Assembly (NCBI GenBank): GCA_039720395.1
Contig: CM077831.1
Coordinates: 18,158,982 to 18,222,981 of the forward strand
DNA: 64,000 bases
Reading direction: 5' to 3'
Source: Liquidambar formosana
Lineage: Eukaryota > Streptophyta > Magnoliopsida > Saxifragales > Altingiaceae
Part shown: piece after piece, positions 10,901 through 22,700 of the stretch
Layout: every line of letters begins with the position of its first letter
Numbering within the stretch: the stretch's first letter is position 1
Translations under genes and position numbers: made by a program
Notes under the pieces: model-generated
Databases searched by the model: none
Told to the model about the DNA's origin: nothing
The model's input: only the letters and a program-made list of their open reading frames with translations

Positions 10901-12465
10901 ACAAAAACGTGCATGAAATGATGAGCCCTAGTAAGGTGGTGCAAAAATGGGGTATGACACTAATATATTAAACAAAAGATGCAATCATTAAAATATACCA
11001 AGAATGCTAACATTAACATTAAATATTCTAACCATACTTCTAATAAAATAACCTAACTAATATTATAATGATATAATCTAATCTATATTAATCAAAACTA
11101 GAATAAACTACAATAAACAATGTAACACCCATACGTACTCACATTAAACCTATGTATATAATATTAAAACTAATTACCCTAACATTAAACCAATGAATAA
11201 CAATAAACAAAATAATTATCTGCCTAGAGAAGTGGTGCGTACGTACCTACTTAGCTCAAATGATGAACGGTCAAAGTTGGTCAGACTATGATCAAAATGG
11301 TCAACCAAAGGTCCCACATGATAGGTCTCAACAAGACGAATCCACCCGTCAAATTTGGGGTCAATCAGGTCAACCTAGGGTCTTCAAATGCTAGGGAATA
11401 CGGTATCTGTGGGTGGGTGCGCCCACACTGGATCACTGTCCACTTCACCTTCAACCTCAGAATGGGTTGAAGCTGAAAAATACAATATTGAGCTTTGTCC
11501 CGTGCTAACTTCTCCCTAACTTATCTTACTCATTTCTTAACCAAATTTAATGATTCAAAAACCAAATTGAAGCTCTTCCAGAGCACTACAAGCGCGCATA
11601 AATCGTTCATCCAAAAACTTGCAGAATCATGATTATTTTTCAGGTCAAAGTCTTAAGTTTATAACTCGGAAACCCATCAATTCAAGAATTCATGTCACAG
11701 CTATTTTCCTTCAAATCTAACATTACCAATGATTTTCCCGACCTTAACAGTGTAACATGGCATCATTATATTAAACAATAACTCACGGAAACAAATATGC
11801 AGTATAAATTCACAGTGCATACATATATGTGTATCTATGATACGTACCCCTCAGGTTTGAATGCTTCCAATATCAACGCAGTAATTCCCTTCTCGCAGCT
11901 TCGGATTACAACATTCAACACTCCTTTCTCTCTTCTAATTTTCTGGTGTTTTGGTGGGTATTTGGTTTCTCTCTTCAGCCTCTCTCAGATCTATTCCAAG
12001 AAAGGAAGCCCCCCTTAGCCAAAAGAAACCGTCCTCCTCCCAAAAAAGAAGTTCTCCCCTCAAAAAGCCGTCTCTCCTCCTGTCCCATCAGTAGAGGATA
12101 AATAGGGTTCAATTAGGTTTTGAAAATCATCCCCTGATTGGCCCATCCCCTACCCATGTTGGGAACACCCGTGGGAATCTCCCCATTCCCCAAAATCTCC
12201 CCTATGCTTTCATGTTTAGTGGGAGACAGATCTAGAGATTCTTGAAAAAGGTAAATGGTGCGTACGCATGTAAACATGGTGCGTACGCACCACACATTAG
12301 TGCGTACGCAAAAGGTGTAAAAAGGCAGTATTTTCCTGTTGTAATCTTGACGACTCGTCGGGAATTGCTTTGTCATTATCTCAAAACATACAATAAACCT
12401 CATTATTGGGTTTCCAAAATATGCGACTTCAAATTAATTAGGTGGTACAAAATGGGGTGTCTACA
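7970..12465 (-). mobile_element. Solo LTR of a second Tat-like family, inserted in the transposase gene
   Basis: Read on the minus strand it begins TGTAGACACCCCATTTTG and ends CGCTTGCGCTCACA, with TG...CA ends. The 5-bp TSD GAAGG is perfect at 7965-7969 and 12466-12470, inside the transposase coding sequence. Removing the nested LTR (8251-10959) leaves about 1.78 kb without coding sequence, so it is read as a solo LTR. The opening TGTAGACACCCC is typical of Tat-type LTRs. It carries several GTGCGTACGC motifs (12258, 12279, 12300, 8132), three of them spaced 21 bp apart. Confidence 0.75.
8251..10959 (-). mobile_element. Solo LTR of the A/B family (2709 bp), nested in another solo LTR
   Basis: On the minus strand it starts TGTCATACCCCATTTTTGC and ends GGGGTTCACA, as in the LTRs of elements A and B. 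The 5-bp TSD CTAAT is perfect at 8246-8250 and 10960-10964. Overall it is clearly more diverged from A and B than their LTRs are from each other. A TATA-like CTATAAATAC lies at 9963-9972 on the minus strand. A GC-rich module (GGGCGGCTAGCC and GGTGGTCACCC) at about 10170-10253 also occurs upstream of the antisense ORF in A and B. No internal region is present. Confidence 0.85.
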
Positions 12466-12676
12466 GAAGGATGTCGAACGAGCATTTGGTATATTGCAGA
12501 TCAAGTGGGGTATAACGCAAGGATCGGCATGTTATTGGAAAAAAGAGGACCTTTGTAATATAATGAAAACATGCGTTATACTACATAACATGATCATTGA
12601 AGATGAGCGTGGCACCGATGTCGAAATATGGAAACCATCGCCAGATGAGACTATCTCCATTCCGGATTATGCTTGA

Positions 12677-13025
12677 AACCCTGCAATTTTGGTGGCACAC
12701 ATCTCCTCTCGCCTTAACAGTATTCGTAATTAGGGGACAAATGCAGCATTGAGATTAGATCTCATGGAACAATTGTGGACCCAGTTCGGTAATCAAACTG
12801 TTTAAAACGTTGTTCAAATTTAATGTTATGTATTTTTTTTCTAGTTATATGTTTTTTCTTTTTTTTGGAGGAATGTTTTCAATTTTTTGGATTTTTTGGA
12901 AGGTATCTTAATGTAATGTATTTTATTTTATTTATTTATTTTTTGGGAAAGAATGTATTTTAATTTAAGTAGTTAAGAACTTTTCTTTTAAACTCAAATT
13001 TCATTCATCCAATTAAAACACTATC
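12677..13025. other. Harbinger sequence 3' of the transposase gene
   Basis: AT-rich tail of the Harbinger element up to the insertion site of retrotransposon A. It contains the first CTATC target copy at 13021-13025. No ORF is seen. Confidence 0.6.
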
Positions 13026-13440
13026 TGTCACACCCCATTTTTGCACCACCTTACTAGGGCTCATCATTTCATGCATGTTTTTGTTTTGTTTTTGAGTCTA
13101 GTCACTTGCATTAGTTTTCTAGAGTCACAAGGACAATGGATATGAATTTTGGTTCAAATTGGAGTTGATCTTGAGGGATAATAAGAGCTTTTGTGACTTG
13201 AGGGGCATAATCGTCTTTTAAGTCCCAAACTTTTCATTTGACCTTGGAATGATCTCCAAATTGTCAATTGGAGTTCATATGGATGCATATGAGGTATTAA
13301 GTCCCGTGGCCCTGATGATGAGTTTAGTGTGGTTATTTACGGATTATCCTTGAAGAATTAGTGCGAATCACAGCATGAGATTTTTGGTTAAAATGAAAAG
13401 AAAATTATTTTATTAAATTAGCCATTTTTATCATGACACT

Positions 13441-13500
13441 AACACGTGTACGTATGTAATGAGTGTGTGTATGCACATACGATACATGTGCATGCGTGTT
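13441..13500 (+). promoter_or_regulatory. Dyad-rich upstream block with G-box core in the LTR
   Basis: CACGTG lies at 13443-13448. CGTATGT and ACATACG form a 7-bp inverted pair, and AACACG with CGTGTT bracket the whole block. The block is kept in all four A and B LTR copies (27431-27490; 49673-49730 and 63880-63937 inverted), about 140-200 bp upstream of the TATA box. G-box cores bind bZIP or bHLH factors in plants; a regulatory role here is inferred. Confidence 0.45.
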
Positions 13501-13640
13501 AGCGGTCAGTCTCCTAATTTTTATAAAAGACAATTTCCTTTTCCTATTCAGATTAGAAGTCTTTTATCATTATAAAATACCTTTTGATTATTCTCCAAAG
13601 AAACCTAGTCCAGGAAGGAAAGGGAAACTCCAGATTTCAG

Positions 13641-13649
13641 CTATAAATA
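13641..13649 (+). promoter_or_regulatory. LTR TATA box of element A
   Basis: CTATAAATA, preceded by a CAGATTTCAG stretch. Identical in the 3' LTR at 27631-27639 and inverted in element B at 49510-49518 and 63717-63725. Confidence 0.7.
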
Positions 13650-15628
13650 CTCTCTTAATGTCTTTAAACAAGGGAGAGGAGAAGAGGGTTTGGAGGGAGT
13701 GAAATTCGTCATAATTCAGCAGCAGATTTTCTGAAAACCAGCAGTCGTATTTTAATCATAACTTTTTCATCCGAAGTCAGAATTTGATGAAGTTGGTCTT
13801 GTTAGAAAGATAATTCAATTCTCTACAACTTTGTATTTCACAAGCTTTGTCCAAATCCAACGTTTTTATATCCAAAAACGCGATTGAAGTTGCTGCTGCT
13901 GCAAAGTGACGAAAATCACTTTTCTTTTCTCTTGTTCTCTTTTTGTTTTCTATTTTCTTTTCAAAGTTGAGTGAGTTTTGATCTCTTTGCTGTGATACCA
14001 CTTTGACAAAGAGGAGGATTCGTGTTGGTTTGATTCACTCTAAAGACCTGAGGAGCCACGAACAATTACAAACACAAAGGAAGGCCCTTCCTAAGGTATT
14101 CTCCTTCTCTATTCAAGCTTAAACTAGGTTTTCATATGGGTTAGGCTTATTGCATGTTAAAGGTAACTTTTTTATCATGTATTAACACTCTAGCTAGTTA
14201 ATATACATGGAATATCTATTTTTTATCTACTGTTTAGCATGCTTTAGGGCTGTCCTTTAGGTTTTTAATGCATAGTTATGATTCTTGTGCTCCTATTTGT
14301 CCTTGTGCTAGGATTAGTGTCATTGCATATTAGAGTTAAGATTTTCATCATGTTATATTGCTTTAGTTAGTTAATATGCATGATTTAATTTCTATTTAGT
14401 TTGGTTTTAGCATGATTAAAGTATGTCTTGTGGGTTTTTAAGCATATTTGTGAGTTTAGGGTTTTAGAGTCATTGTTTTGTGTTTGTTTTCATATAGCAT
14501 GATAAAGTAGACTTTTTTATTGGTTTTTCTTCGTGTTTGCTGTATATGTTTTTCATATGGAGTAAACATGATAGTTTTGCATGCATGTTAGTATGTTTTA
14601 GGGTTTTTATGCATGATATGGTTCTAGGAATATGTTAGGACTTATTATTGTTCGCTGTTTTTGCTATTGGCATGCTTAGTGGATGATTTTAGGTCATAAT
14701 ACTATTCTGTCCAAATTTGCATGTTAGTGTTTTCGCATGGTTTTGAGCACTTGTAAGGGTGCAAATAGGTGTGGTATTTGTCCTATGGCAAATAGGGCTG
14801 CTTATGTCTGAAATAGCTAATGTTTGGAGTAATCGCGCTCAGGTAAGTGGGTGTGAAGGTGCCCCAATTCACCTTTCTTCCTTATCCCTTCTCTTCTCCC
14901 TATTTAGGGTTAATTTTTAATATGATCCTATGGTTTAATTAGAGGTTTCCTTCATAAACAAAATTCTGGTTTTTATTAAGGTTTCCATTTTGTGGATTTC
15001 TTTCCTAAAATCAAACTTTCTATCAATTCTCTTTTGATCAAATAAGGAAACCTAGGGTTTTTACCATAGGTTTGTATTAGGATTTAACCTTAGTTCTAAT
15101 CGAACTACGTGGACTTTGATCCATGTATTTCGTTGCATGGTACGTAGGCGCTCTTCGTGAGGCTCAAGTCCGTTCTAGGATCCAAGCATCCTAGGTTTAT
15201 TTTTGTTTTGTTTTCTTCTTTTTCTTTTTCTGTTTTTATGTGCTTATTATGCATGGATGGATGAATGAAATATATGATATGCATGCAATTCTTGTGATGA
15301 TATACTTGCTGATTTTTGTATGGAAAGATCTTGATTTAGCCCAAATGAACTGAGAGACCGAAAGGGTGACATGGGTGCCTATAGGCTTTGCCTAGAACCT
15401 TCCCATGTCATAACTTAGCCTCCGAATCCCCGATTTCTTTGGTTTTCAAAAGATTGGTTTTTGCCTTTCCTTTTTTATGGAGTCATTCAAATTGTTTTCC
15501 TAAAACAAACTATTTTTAGGGTTTTCCTTGTTTCCTTTAAAAAATAAGGTGGCGACTCCTTTCCTTTTTCTTTTTCAAACCCATTTTCTTTCAATCCCTT
15601 GTGGGCCCAATTTCCGGGGTTCACAGTT

Positions 15629-15646
15629 TGGCGACTCCACTGGGGA
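15629..15646 (+). other. Primer binding site of element A
   Basis: TGGCGACTCCACTGGGGA begins three bases after the LTR end, the expected place for the tRNA primer site. Its complement ends in CGCCA, as a mature tRNA 3' end should. From memory, Ogre/Tat elements use a tRNA-Arg site of this form; the tRNA identity was not checked. Confidence 0.8.
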
Positions 15647-16490
15647 TGTTGTGGGCTAGACTCTGTAAAGTTTAATTGGGCTAAGTTAATTTCTTATGTT
15701 TAATTAAAATCAATCACATTGCATCCGCTTGATTGTGTGCTTTCATTTATTGCATTGTGTGCGCAAACTCTTGCATGCTAGGATCGATGTCCCTCGATGT
15801 ATCCTTGCCAACAATCGGCCTAGTCTCAACCTTGGTTTTCCTGATTCCATGTGTTGGGGCGAAAGCTATCAACCTCTCTTGCCTAGTACCCTTGGGTATA
15901 TTAAATGAGTTAATCACGTACTGCTGGACCCACGCGGCGTTCCTGATGCCACATGTGGTTAGGTATAAGGATTGCTCAAGCAAGTGAAGGACCCTAGCCT
16001 ACCCTTATCATTAGTCCATATAGACAGACTTGTAGGACACTACGGTCTCACCTTTATGCACCCACAATTGTTTGTAATGATGCTATGCCGTGTTTGTGGT
16101 GTGAGGCTTTATATCTTATGCCCTTAACATAGACCTTTAAACCCTAGCCTTCGTTAAGGCCATGGGTTAGGAGGAATAAATTAAGGAAATAGGATGTAAA
16201 GCTATGTTTGTGATGTGCTAGTCCTAGGGGATTAATTAAACCTAGTTGAAGGACTCTATGCCCTATTCTTTAAAACATACCCTTAATCCATGATCCCTGT
16301 AAAGGTAATTGGATAAAAGGAATGAATTAATTGAACATGGTGTAGAGACCGAGTTCATTAAGGAAAATATGGAGGTTTAGGACAAGTCCTTAGGCTAAAG
16401 GTTAAAACTTTTCTATCCTAAGACGTGCTGGCTTGGATCCGCAATCCACAAGGGCGTCTAGTGAGTGTTGAGTCTACCCATCAGACAGAC
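15647..16490 (+). other. Leader of element A, no gene
   Basis: Untranslated leader between the primer site and gag. Small ORFs on both strands lack recognisable domains. The same leader is in element B (60855-61709), which has a short duplication (GGGCAAGCCCAAGGGTA) at about 61455. Confidence 0.7.
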
Positions 16491-19400
16491 ATGGCCGACG
16501 AAAGAACTAGTGAGGGGCACTTTGACCTTGAGGCTTGCCTGAAAGCCATCATGGCCAAGCTTGACCATACCGCCGAGACATCCGATACCGCATTGAAAAT
16601 GGCTCAAGAGAACAAACAGAAGATGGCGGATCTTGAACAAAATGGCTCTAAGGCCCATTCCTCGGGTATACCTCATGGGGCTGGCACTGAAGAGGGACCT
16701 CAATCCAATGAGAACACCAAGACAAGGGGGGAAAGTAGCTCGAAACCTGAGGTCACCAACCTAGAAGGGGAAGCCAAGGGGAAAGGTACTAGCAGTGATT
16801 CCGTGTTAGCTAGCAAGGTAGAAGCTTTGGAGAGAACCATAAAAGGGATTCGCAGGGCTGATGATATGGTCGATGTGCGGACTCTATCCCTGTTTCCAAC
16901 GGCTCGTATTCCACTACAATTCAAGATGCCGGAGTTAGAAAAGTTCGATGGGACGGGTTGCCCTAAGACTCATTTGAAGATGTACGTGCGAGCTATGCAC
17001 CCTCGAGGGGCTACTGACGAGCTTTTAGCTCAAATGTTCCATGAAACCTTGGCCACTTCCGCTTTGAAATGGTTCTTATCCTTGGATGAGAATAGAACCC
17101 GGACTTGGGAAGACATATGCAATGAGTTTTCAGAGCACTACAAGTATAACACAGAAGTGGACGTTACTCGAAGGGACCTAGAAACTACCAAGCAAGGGGC
17201 TCATGAAACTTTCTCCGCTTACATTACAAGGTGGAGACAAAAGGCGTCGAGAATGACGGATAGGCCGAATGAAGAGGACCAAATTCAGTTAGTGGTTAAG
17301 AACCTGCTGCCCGTGTATCACAAGCACCTATTTGCCCACTATTTCCCAAATTTCAAAGCTCTCATTGGGGCTGGCACGCAGGTTGAAGATGCTATCAATG
17401 ATGGGACAATCAAGACTGAGGAAGTGAGGAGTCGCAAGACAAACTTTACTGGGAAGAACAATGCCGAGGTCAACACCATAACTCAACCAATCCAACCCTT
17501 TTCTCTCAATGATGTCAACCCACCTCGCCAATTCACTGACCTATTCATGCCACTCGAAAGAGTCCTTGAAAAGCTCATAAGTCGTGACCTATTGAAGCCA
17601 CTCGACCCAAGACCTCCACCAAATCCCTTACCCAAGAGCTACAATGAGAATGAGTACTGCAAGTACCACCAATCCAAAGGCCATGCCACCAATCGCTGTA
17701 TTCGCCTTCGCCACCAAGTCCAAGACCTCATTGACAAGCAAGTCATTTCACCACCAACCCGTCCAAATGTCACCCGTAATCCTCTCCCATCACACAACAA
17801 CACACCCCCACCTAACACCATAAATGCCATTGGGGTTGAATCCTCTCGCCCTCGCCATCCTATAAGACAATACACTCCGCTCCCCATGACCTTAACCCGT
17901 CTCTTCACCATTTGCCGCAATAACAGCCTTATCATGCCACTTCCACCAAAGCCAAGACCATCAACCCCTCACCAATATTGCCAATACCATCGTGCACCCG
18001 GCCATGACACCGAGGCTTGTTCTATACTAAAGAAGATCATTCAAGACCTCATTGACCAAAAAGTTTTGTTGTTGCCAAAGAAATCTATCCAACAAGAGCT
18101 GAAAGAAAGATATGAAGCAGGGGATCCTCAGGTTGGCCTATTGGGTGAAGCGTCGGGGAAATTCGATTACTATGTGCTATACTCAAGCCCAAGTCTGATA
18201 TCAGATGAGCCAATAGTCCCTTCAGGTTGGGATGACTTGCCGACAGAGATGGAGAGCATTGACATGATAGAATGGGATGACTTAATGAATGACTCCGAGG
18301 AAGTCCATGACATATGGGCTAGCGATGATGAGTTGGACCATATAACCAGAGGGGGTCGCCATTTCAAGCCTCCCCACCTAGAATCTGAAAATCCGTTGGA
18401 AGATTTGGAAGGGCAGAGGCGTCCTAGCTTGCAAGAAGAAGAGGATGAAGTGCTTAGGCAGCTGAAGAAGACCAATGCCAACATTACTATTTGGGGCTTG
18501 CTCATGGCCTCGCATAAGCACAGACAGACCGTGTTGAAACTGTTGAATCAGATACAAGTGCCTGTTGACACATCCCCCGAGGGATTGGTACATTTGGTGA
18601 ATCCAACTCCCAAGAACTCAACCATCGTGTTCACCGATGTGGACCTACCTAAAAGCGGGCCGAGCCATTCTCAAGCTCTCTATGTGACCGTTGACACTAT
18701 GGGGAAGAGGGTTCCCACCGTTCTTATCGACAATGGGTCCGCACTGAATGTATGTCCTCTCCGAACTGCCACTGTTTTGGGTTTGGGACCCACTGATTTC
18801 ACGCCATCTGGGCAGACCGTAAGAGCTTATGACAACACCCGCCGAGAAGTAATAGGGGTAGTTACTTTGCCTCTTATCATGGGACCCACTGAATTTAGGG
18901 TGGAATTCCAAGTGTTGGATGTGCCGTCATGTTTCAACTTGCTGTTGGGCCGACCTTGGATCCATCCTGCTGGGGCTGTGCCATCTTTACTCCATCAAAA
19001 GGTGAAGTTTCCTTATGAAGAAGCCATAGTAACACTTCAAGGGGACTATGAATTGAAACTCGCAGGTGTGCCTATATGTGAGATACAACCTGAATCAGCA
19101 GCGATACCGCTATCTGGGTTTGATTATGTCCAATGCATTGAGAAAGAGCTGAATGAATCATCACGCCATTACTCTTCTATAAAGCAGTACATCCCATATA
19201 CTTTTTATCCAAGTTCCGACCCAGCCGTGGCAGATAAAAGTTTTGGTGATAGATACTTCACAGAAGGGCCGAATCCTCAAAGTTTGACAAGTTGGTACCA
19301 CTCTATCCAAGATCTATATGGAAGCTTGAAAGAGGAAGACTGGGTAGAGAACCTTGATGCGGGGGCTATGACTGAAATGTTCCAAGACATGATCCTCACC

Positions 19401-19544
19401 GTGGAAGACTCGACCATTGAAGAACTCCAGGGTTCATCCATTAGCCATGCTACCGTGCCATTCCTGAATTGGTACCTTGAATGTGGTGTCATTGCGGAGA
19501 TCCATGAAGAAGAAGACCTTGGCCTACCTGATAGCAGCTTGTAG
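16491..19544 (+). CDS. gag-pro: Gag-protease polyprotein of element A
   Basis: The reading frame is open from further upstream, but the first ATG is at 16491 (MADERTSEG), giving 1017 residues. Residues about 145-310 form the retrotransposon Gag domain (FKMPELEKFDGTG ... LVVKNLLP). Two zinc-knuckle variants of form C-X2-H-X4-H-X4-C lie at about 390-403 and 497-510, with His in the second position, as often seen in this branch. The aspartic protease follows with active-site IDNGSALNVCP (Asp about 747) and LLGRPW about 70 residues later. It makes the particle coat and processes the polyprotein in cytoplasmic virus-like particles. The ORF ends at TAG 19542, overlapping a GTAGGT donor-like site that may allow splicing into pol. 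Confidence 0.93.
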   Translation: MADERTSEGHFDLEACLKAIMAKLDHTAETSDTALKMAQENKQKMADLEQNGSKAHSSGIPHGAGTEEGPQSNENTKTRGESSSKPEVTNLEGEAKGKGTSSDSVLASKVEALERTIKGIRRADDMVDVRTLSLFPTARIPLQFKMPELEKFDGTGCPKTHLKMYVRAMHPRGATDELLAQMFHETLATSALKWFLSLDENRTRTWEDICNEFSEHYKYNTEVDVTRRDLETTKQGAHETFSAYITRWRQKASRMTDRPNEEDQIQLVVKNLLPVYHKHLFAHYFPNFKALIGAGTQVEDAINDGTIKTEEVRSRKTNFTGKNNAEVNTITQPIQPFSLNDVNPPRQFTDLFMPLERVLEKLISRDLLKPLDPRPPPNPLPKSYNENEYCKYHQSKGHATNRCIRLRHQVQDLIDKQVISPPTRPNVTRNPLPSHNNTPPPNTINAIGVESSRPRHPIRQYTPLPMTLTRLFTICRNNSLIMPLPPKPRPSTPHQYCQYHRAPGHDTEACSILKKIIQDLIDQKVLLLPKKSIQQELKERYEAGDPQVGLLGEASGKFDYYVLYSSPSLISDEPIVPSGWDDLPTEMESIDMIEWDDLMNDSEEVHDIWASDDELDHITRGGRHFKPPHLESENPLEDLEGQRRPSLQEEEDEVLRQLKKTNANITIWGLLMASHKHRQTVLKLLNQIQVPVDTSPEGLVHLVNPTPKNSTIVFTDVDLPKSGPSHSQALYVTVDTMGKRVPTVLIDNGSALNVCPLRTATVLGLGPTDFTPSGQTVRAYDNTRREVIGVVTLPLIMGPTEFRVEFQVLDVPSCFNLLLGRPWIHPAGAVPSLLHQKVKFPYEEAIVTLQGDYELKLAGVPICEIQPESAAIPLSGFDYVQCIEKELNESSRHYSSIKQYIPYTFYPSSDPAVADKSFGDRYFTEGPNPQSLTSWYHSIQDLYGSLKEEDWVENLDAGAMTEMFQDMILTVEDSTIEELQGSSISHATVPFLNWYLECGVIAEIHEEEDLGLPDSSL

Positions 19545-19711
19545 GTGTCTTAGTTTAGTAATATTTCCCTAATTCAATAAGATGTATCTACTTTACTCAC
19601 TTTGTGGAGTCATAGTATTGATACAGATTTGTTTGTTTTCCTTCTTTCTTTCGTGTGTCATTCCCATTATTCCTAGTCAATAAAGTGTGCTTTCTTTCTC
19701 TATATATGCAG
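19541..19711 (+). other. Candidate 171-nt intron joining gag-pro to pol
   Basis: A GTAGGT donor at 19541 overlaps the gag stop codon, and TATATATGCAG ends at 19711. Removing 19541-19711 leaves TT joined to T, and the frame then continues open through 19712 into the pol ATG at 19731, fusing protease to reverse transcriptase. The same donor, acceptor and length occur in element B (57636-57806). Ogre elements are known to have an intron between protease and RT, so this is a reasonable inference. No transcript evidence is available here. Confidence 0.55.
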
Positions 19712-19730
19712 TGTCTCTTTTCTCTCCTCT

Positions 19731-22700
19731 ATGGATATTTATGGCATGGATATAGATCCTAGGAACGATGTCCCCCCGAAGCTCGTTGAGCAAAGGAAAA
19801 GGGGCGTCACCGAACCTAATATGGATGAATTGGAATCAATCAACTTAGGGACGAATGAATTGCCAAGAATAGTTAAAATTGGGAAAACCCTCTCCCCCGT
19901 TGAAAAAGAAAAGATGATCTCCCTCTTGAAAGCCAACATTATGGCTTTTGCATGGTCTTATGAAGACATGCCTGGCATTGACCCCGATATTGTGCAACAC
20001 TATATCCCCACCAATTCCCTAAAGAAGCCGGTAAAGCAGAAACTCAGAAGATTAAAACCAGAATGGGCTCTAAAAGTAAAAGAAGAGGTAACTAAACAAC
20101 TAGACGCGGGTTTCCTCCAAGTTGTGGAGTACCCCGAGTGGCTGTCGAATATAGTGCCTGTGCCTAAAAAAGATGGGAAAGTAAGGATGTGTGTCGATTT
20201 CCGAGATCTCAACGCCGCGAGCCCTAAGGATGACTTTCCTTTACTCCATATCGACGTGTTGGTAGATAGCACGGTGGGACATGCACTCCTCTCCTTCATG
20301 GACGGATTCTCCGGGTATAACCAGATAAAGATGGCGCCTCAAGACATGGAGAAAACAGCCTTTATCACGCAATGGGGAACGTACTGTTACAAGGTAATGC
20401 CTTTTGGCTTAAGAAACGCTGGGGCTACTTACCAAAGAGCAGCTACGACCCTATTGCATGATATGATCCATAAGGAAGTCGAGGTTTATGTCGATGATAT
20501 GATCGTGAAGTCCGTGGATAGAGAAGGGCATTTCAAGGCACTAGAGAAATTCCTAGAGCGAGCAAAAAAGTACAATCTCCGTCTCAACCCACAGAAGTGC
20601 GCTTTTGGTGTCACTGCAGGCAAGTTATTGGGGTTTATGATCACTCAGAGAGGTATCGAAGTGGACCCAGGGAAGATAAAAGCTATTGTGGAGATGGAGC
20701 CGCCTAGCACTGAGAAGCAGATCCAGGGTTTTCTGGGAAGAGTTCAATACATAAGCCGATTCATTGCCAACTTGACCATGGTTTGCGAACCAATCTTCAA
20801 ATTGCTTAAGAAAGGTGTGCCAAAAGTATGGAACGAAGAATGCCAAGAGGCCTTTGAGACCATTAAGAGATACTTGAGCAATCCTCCAATCTTAGTTCCC
20901 CCACGGCAAGGTGCGCCACTTTTGTTATACTTAACGGTCACCGAAACCGCGACGGGAGCTATGTTAGCTCAATATCTTGAAAGGTCTACAAAGGAAAATG
21001 CCATTTATTACTTAAGCAAGAAAATGACAGACTATGAAGTGAAGTACAATGCAATTGAAAAGGCTTGTGTGGCACTAGTATGGGCGACGCAGAAACTCCG
21101 GCACTACATGATGTCCTTCGAAGTGTTCTTGATAAGTCGCATGGACCCGTTGAAGTACCTGGTAGAAAGGCCAGTATTGTCATTCAGAACTGCTCGATGG
21201 TCAATTCTCCTCAATGAATTCGACATCAAGTACGTGAATCAGAAGTCTATCAAGGGAAGCGTCATCGCAGACTACCTAGCCAGCTGTCCGGTGTCATCAT
21301 CCACTCTGTTCAACGATCAATTCCCAGATGAGGACGTGCTAGAGATTGGTAGAAAAACTTGGAGAGTATACTTCGATGGGGCAGCCAATAAGAAAGGTTA
21401 TGGGATAGGAGTCCTGCTGGTCTCACCCGAAGAGGCATTTACACCGTTGGCGGTCAAGTTGGGGTTCGAAGCTACCAACAACATTGCTGAGTATGAGGCC
21501 TGTATCCTAGCATTGGAAGCGGCACTTGAATTGGGGATCAAAGAATTGGAAGTGTTCGGGGACTCAGCACTAATCATTTGCCAGATAAAAGGGGAATGGA
21601 AAACTCGAGATGAGAAATTGTTGCCTTACCATGCCTATCTGGAAGCTCTAACCAAGGAGTTCTCAGAGATAGAGTTCAACTACCTTTCAAGAAACAAGAA
21701 CCAGTTCGCCGATGCCTTGGCGACCCTAGCATCCATGGTGGAGATACCTGAAGGGGGAAATGTGAAGCCGTTGGTGATAGAATGCCGAGACAAGCCTGTG
21801 TACTGTTGTGCAATCCGAGGAAGAGAGGTAAATGATGGCCACCCGTGGTTCCATGACATAATGAAGTTCATTGAAGAAAGGGAGTACCCAGAAGGAGCAT
21901 CTCGCATTGATAGAAAAACCCTAAGGCGATTGGCAAGTCACTATGTACTTTGTGGAGGAAAGCTATATCGAAGGTCATACGACGGGATCCACCTGCTGTG
22001 TGTCACCGAGGAGGAAGCCGAGCATCTGATTAAAGAAATCCATGAAGGGACAGGGGCTCCGCATATGAATGGCTATATGTTAGCTAAGAAAATCATGAGG
22101 CTAGGCTATTATTGGTCCACCATGGAAAGAGACTGCCACGCACATGTCAAGAAGTGCCACAAATGCCAACTGTTCGCCAGTGGACAACATTTGCCTTCTA
22201 TGCCTTTAACGAGTATGTCATCACCTTGGCCATTCGCGGTATGGGGGATAGATATCATCGGACAGATCAAGCCAAAGGCATCAAATGGGCATGAATACAT
22301 CCTGGTCGCCATCGACTACTTCACTAAGTGGGTGGAAGCAGCGTCCTTCAAGACCTTGAATTCCAAGAAGGTAGCACAGTTCATACAGCACAGCATCATC
22401 TATCGATATGGGGTACCGCATGAAGTTATCTCAGACAATGGCCAGCACTTTCAGAAAGAAACCCATGAGCTCTTGCAAAAGTACAGCATAGTTCACCATC
22501 TGTCATCACCATACCGTCCTCAGACTAATGGAGCGGTGGAAGCAGCTAACAAGAACATCAAGAAGATACTACAGAAGACTGCGGACTCACACACAGACTG
22601 GCATGAGAAGTTGCCATTGGCTCTATGGGGTTACAGAACATCAATAAGGTCGTCAACAGGGGCTACCCCTTATTCTCTAGTTTATGGAATGGAGGCCGTA

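Larger units (their letters stand above)
6980..12676 (+). pseudogene. PIF/Harbinger DDE transposase, broken
   Basis: Translated pieces match the plant PIF/Harbinger (ALP1-like, DDE_4 nuclease) transposase. The order is a Ser-rich N-terminus (6980-7070), RRELFLRILKDVEAYNEYFIQ (7270-7350), and ILAYG...TAIESLKHF...YLRSPN (7390-7540). These are followed by LASLDCMHWEWKNCP, GMPGSHNDLNVLD, GYYLFDGIYPRWATL and, after the LTR insertion, DVERAFG...CVILHNMIIEDE. The catalytic Asp in SLDCMHW, the Asp in HNDLNVLD and the Glu in DVERAFG all remain. Damage includes an in-frame TAA soon after the start (about 7074), further stops near 7206 and 7267, and a one-base loss near 7577 that shifts frame. The coding sequence is split between the codons for QETIRK and DVERAFG by the LTR at 7970-12465. 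The family normally encodes about 350-450 residues. Confidence 0.85.
13026..15625 (+). repeat. 5' LTR of element A
   Basis: Starts TGTCACACCCCATTTTTGC and ends GGGGTTCACA. A TATA box CTATAAATA lies at 13641-13649. About 200 bp upstream sits a dyad-rich block (13441-13500) with a CACGTG core. The second half carries two degenerate copies of a roughly 170-180-bp unit (about 14150-14500). Short ORFs within it overlap the promoter and are not credible genes. Confidence 0.93.

Noticed and set aside
13463..13702. Conserved ORF in the LTR (also 27453, 49370, 63577)
   Set aside because: It overlaps the TATA box and upstream block, has no domain, and is conserved only because the LTRs are.
15733..15987. 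Overlapping ORFs on both strands in the leader of A (and 61358-61628 in B)
   Set aside because: No recognisable domain, and small indels change them between A and B.
16425..16490. Upstream GTG start of gag
   Set aside because: Eukaryotic context; the first ATG in frame is at 16491 and is shared with B at 60854.
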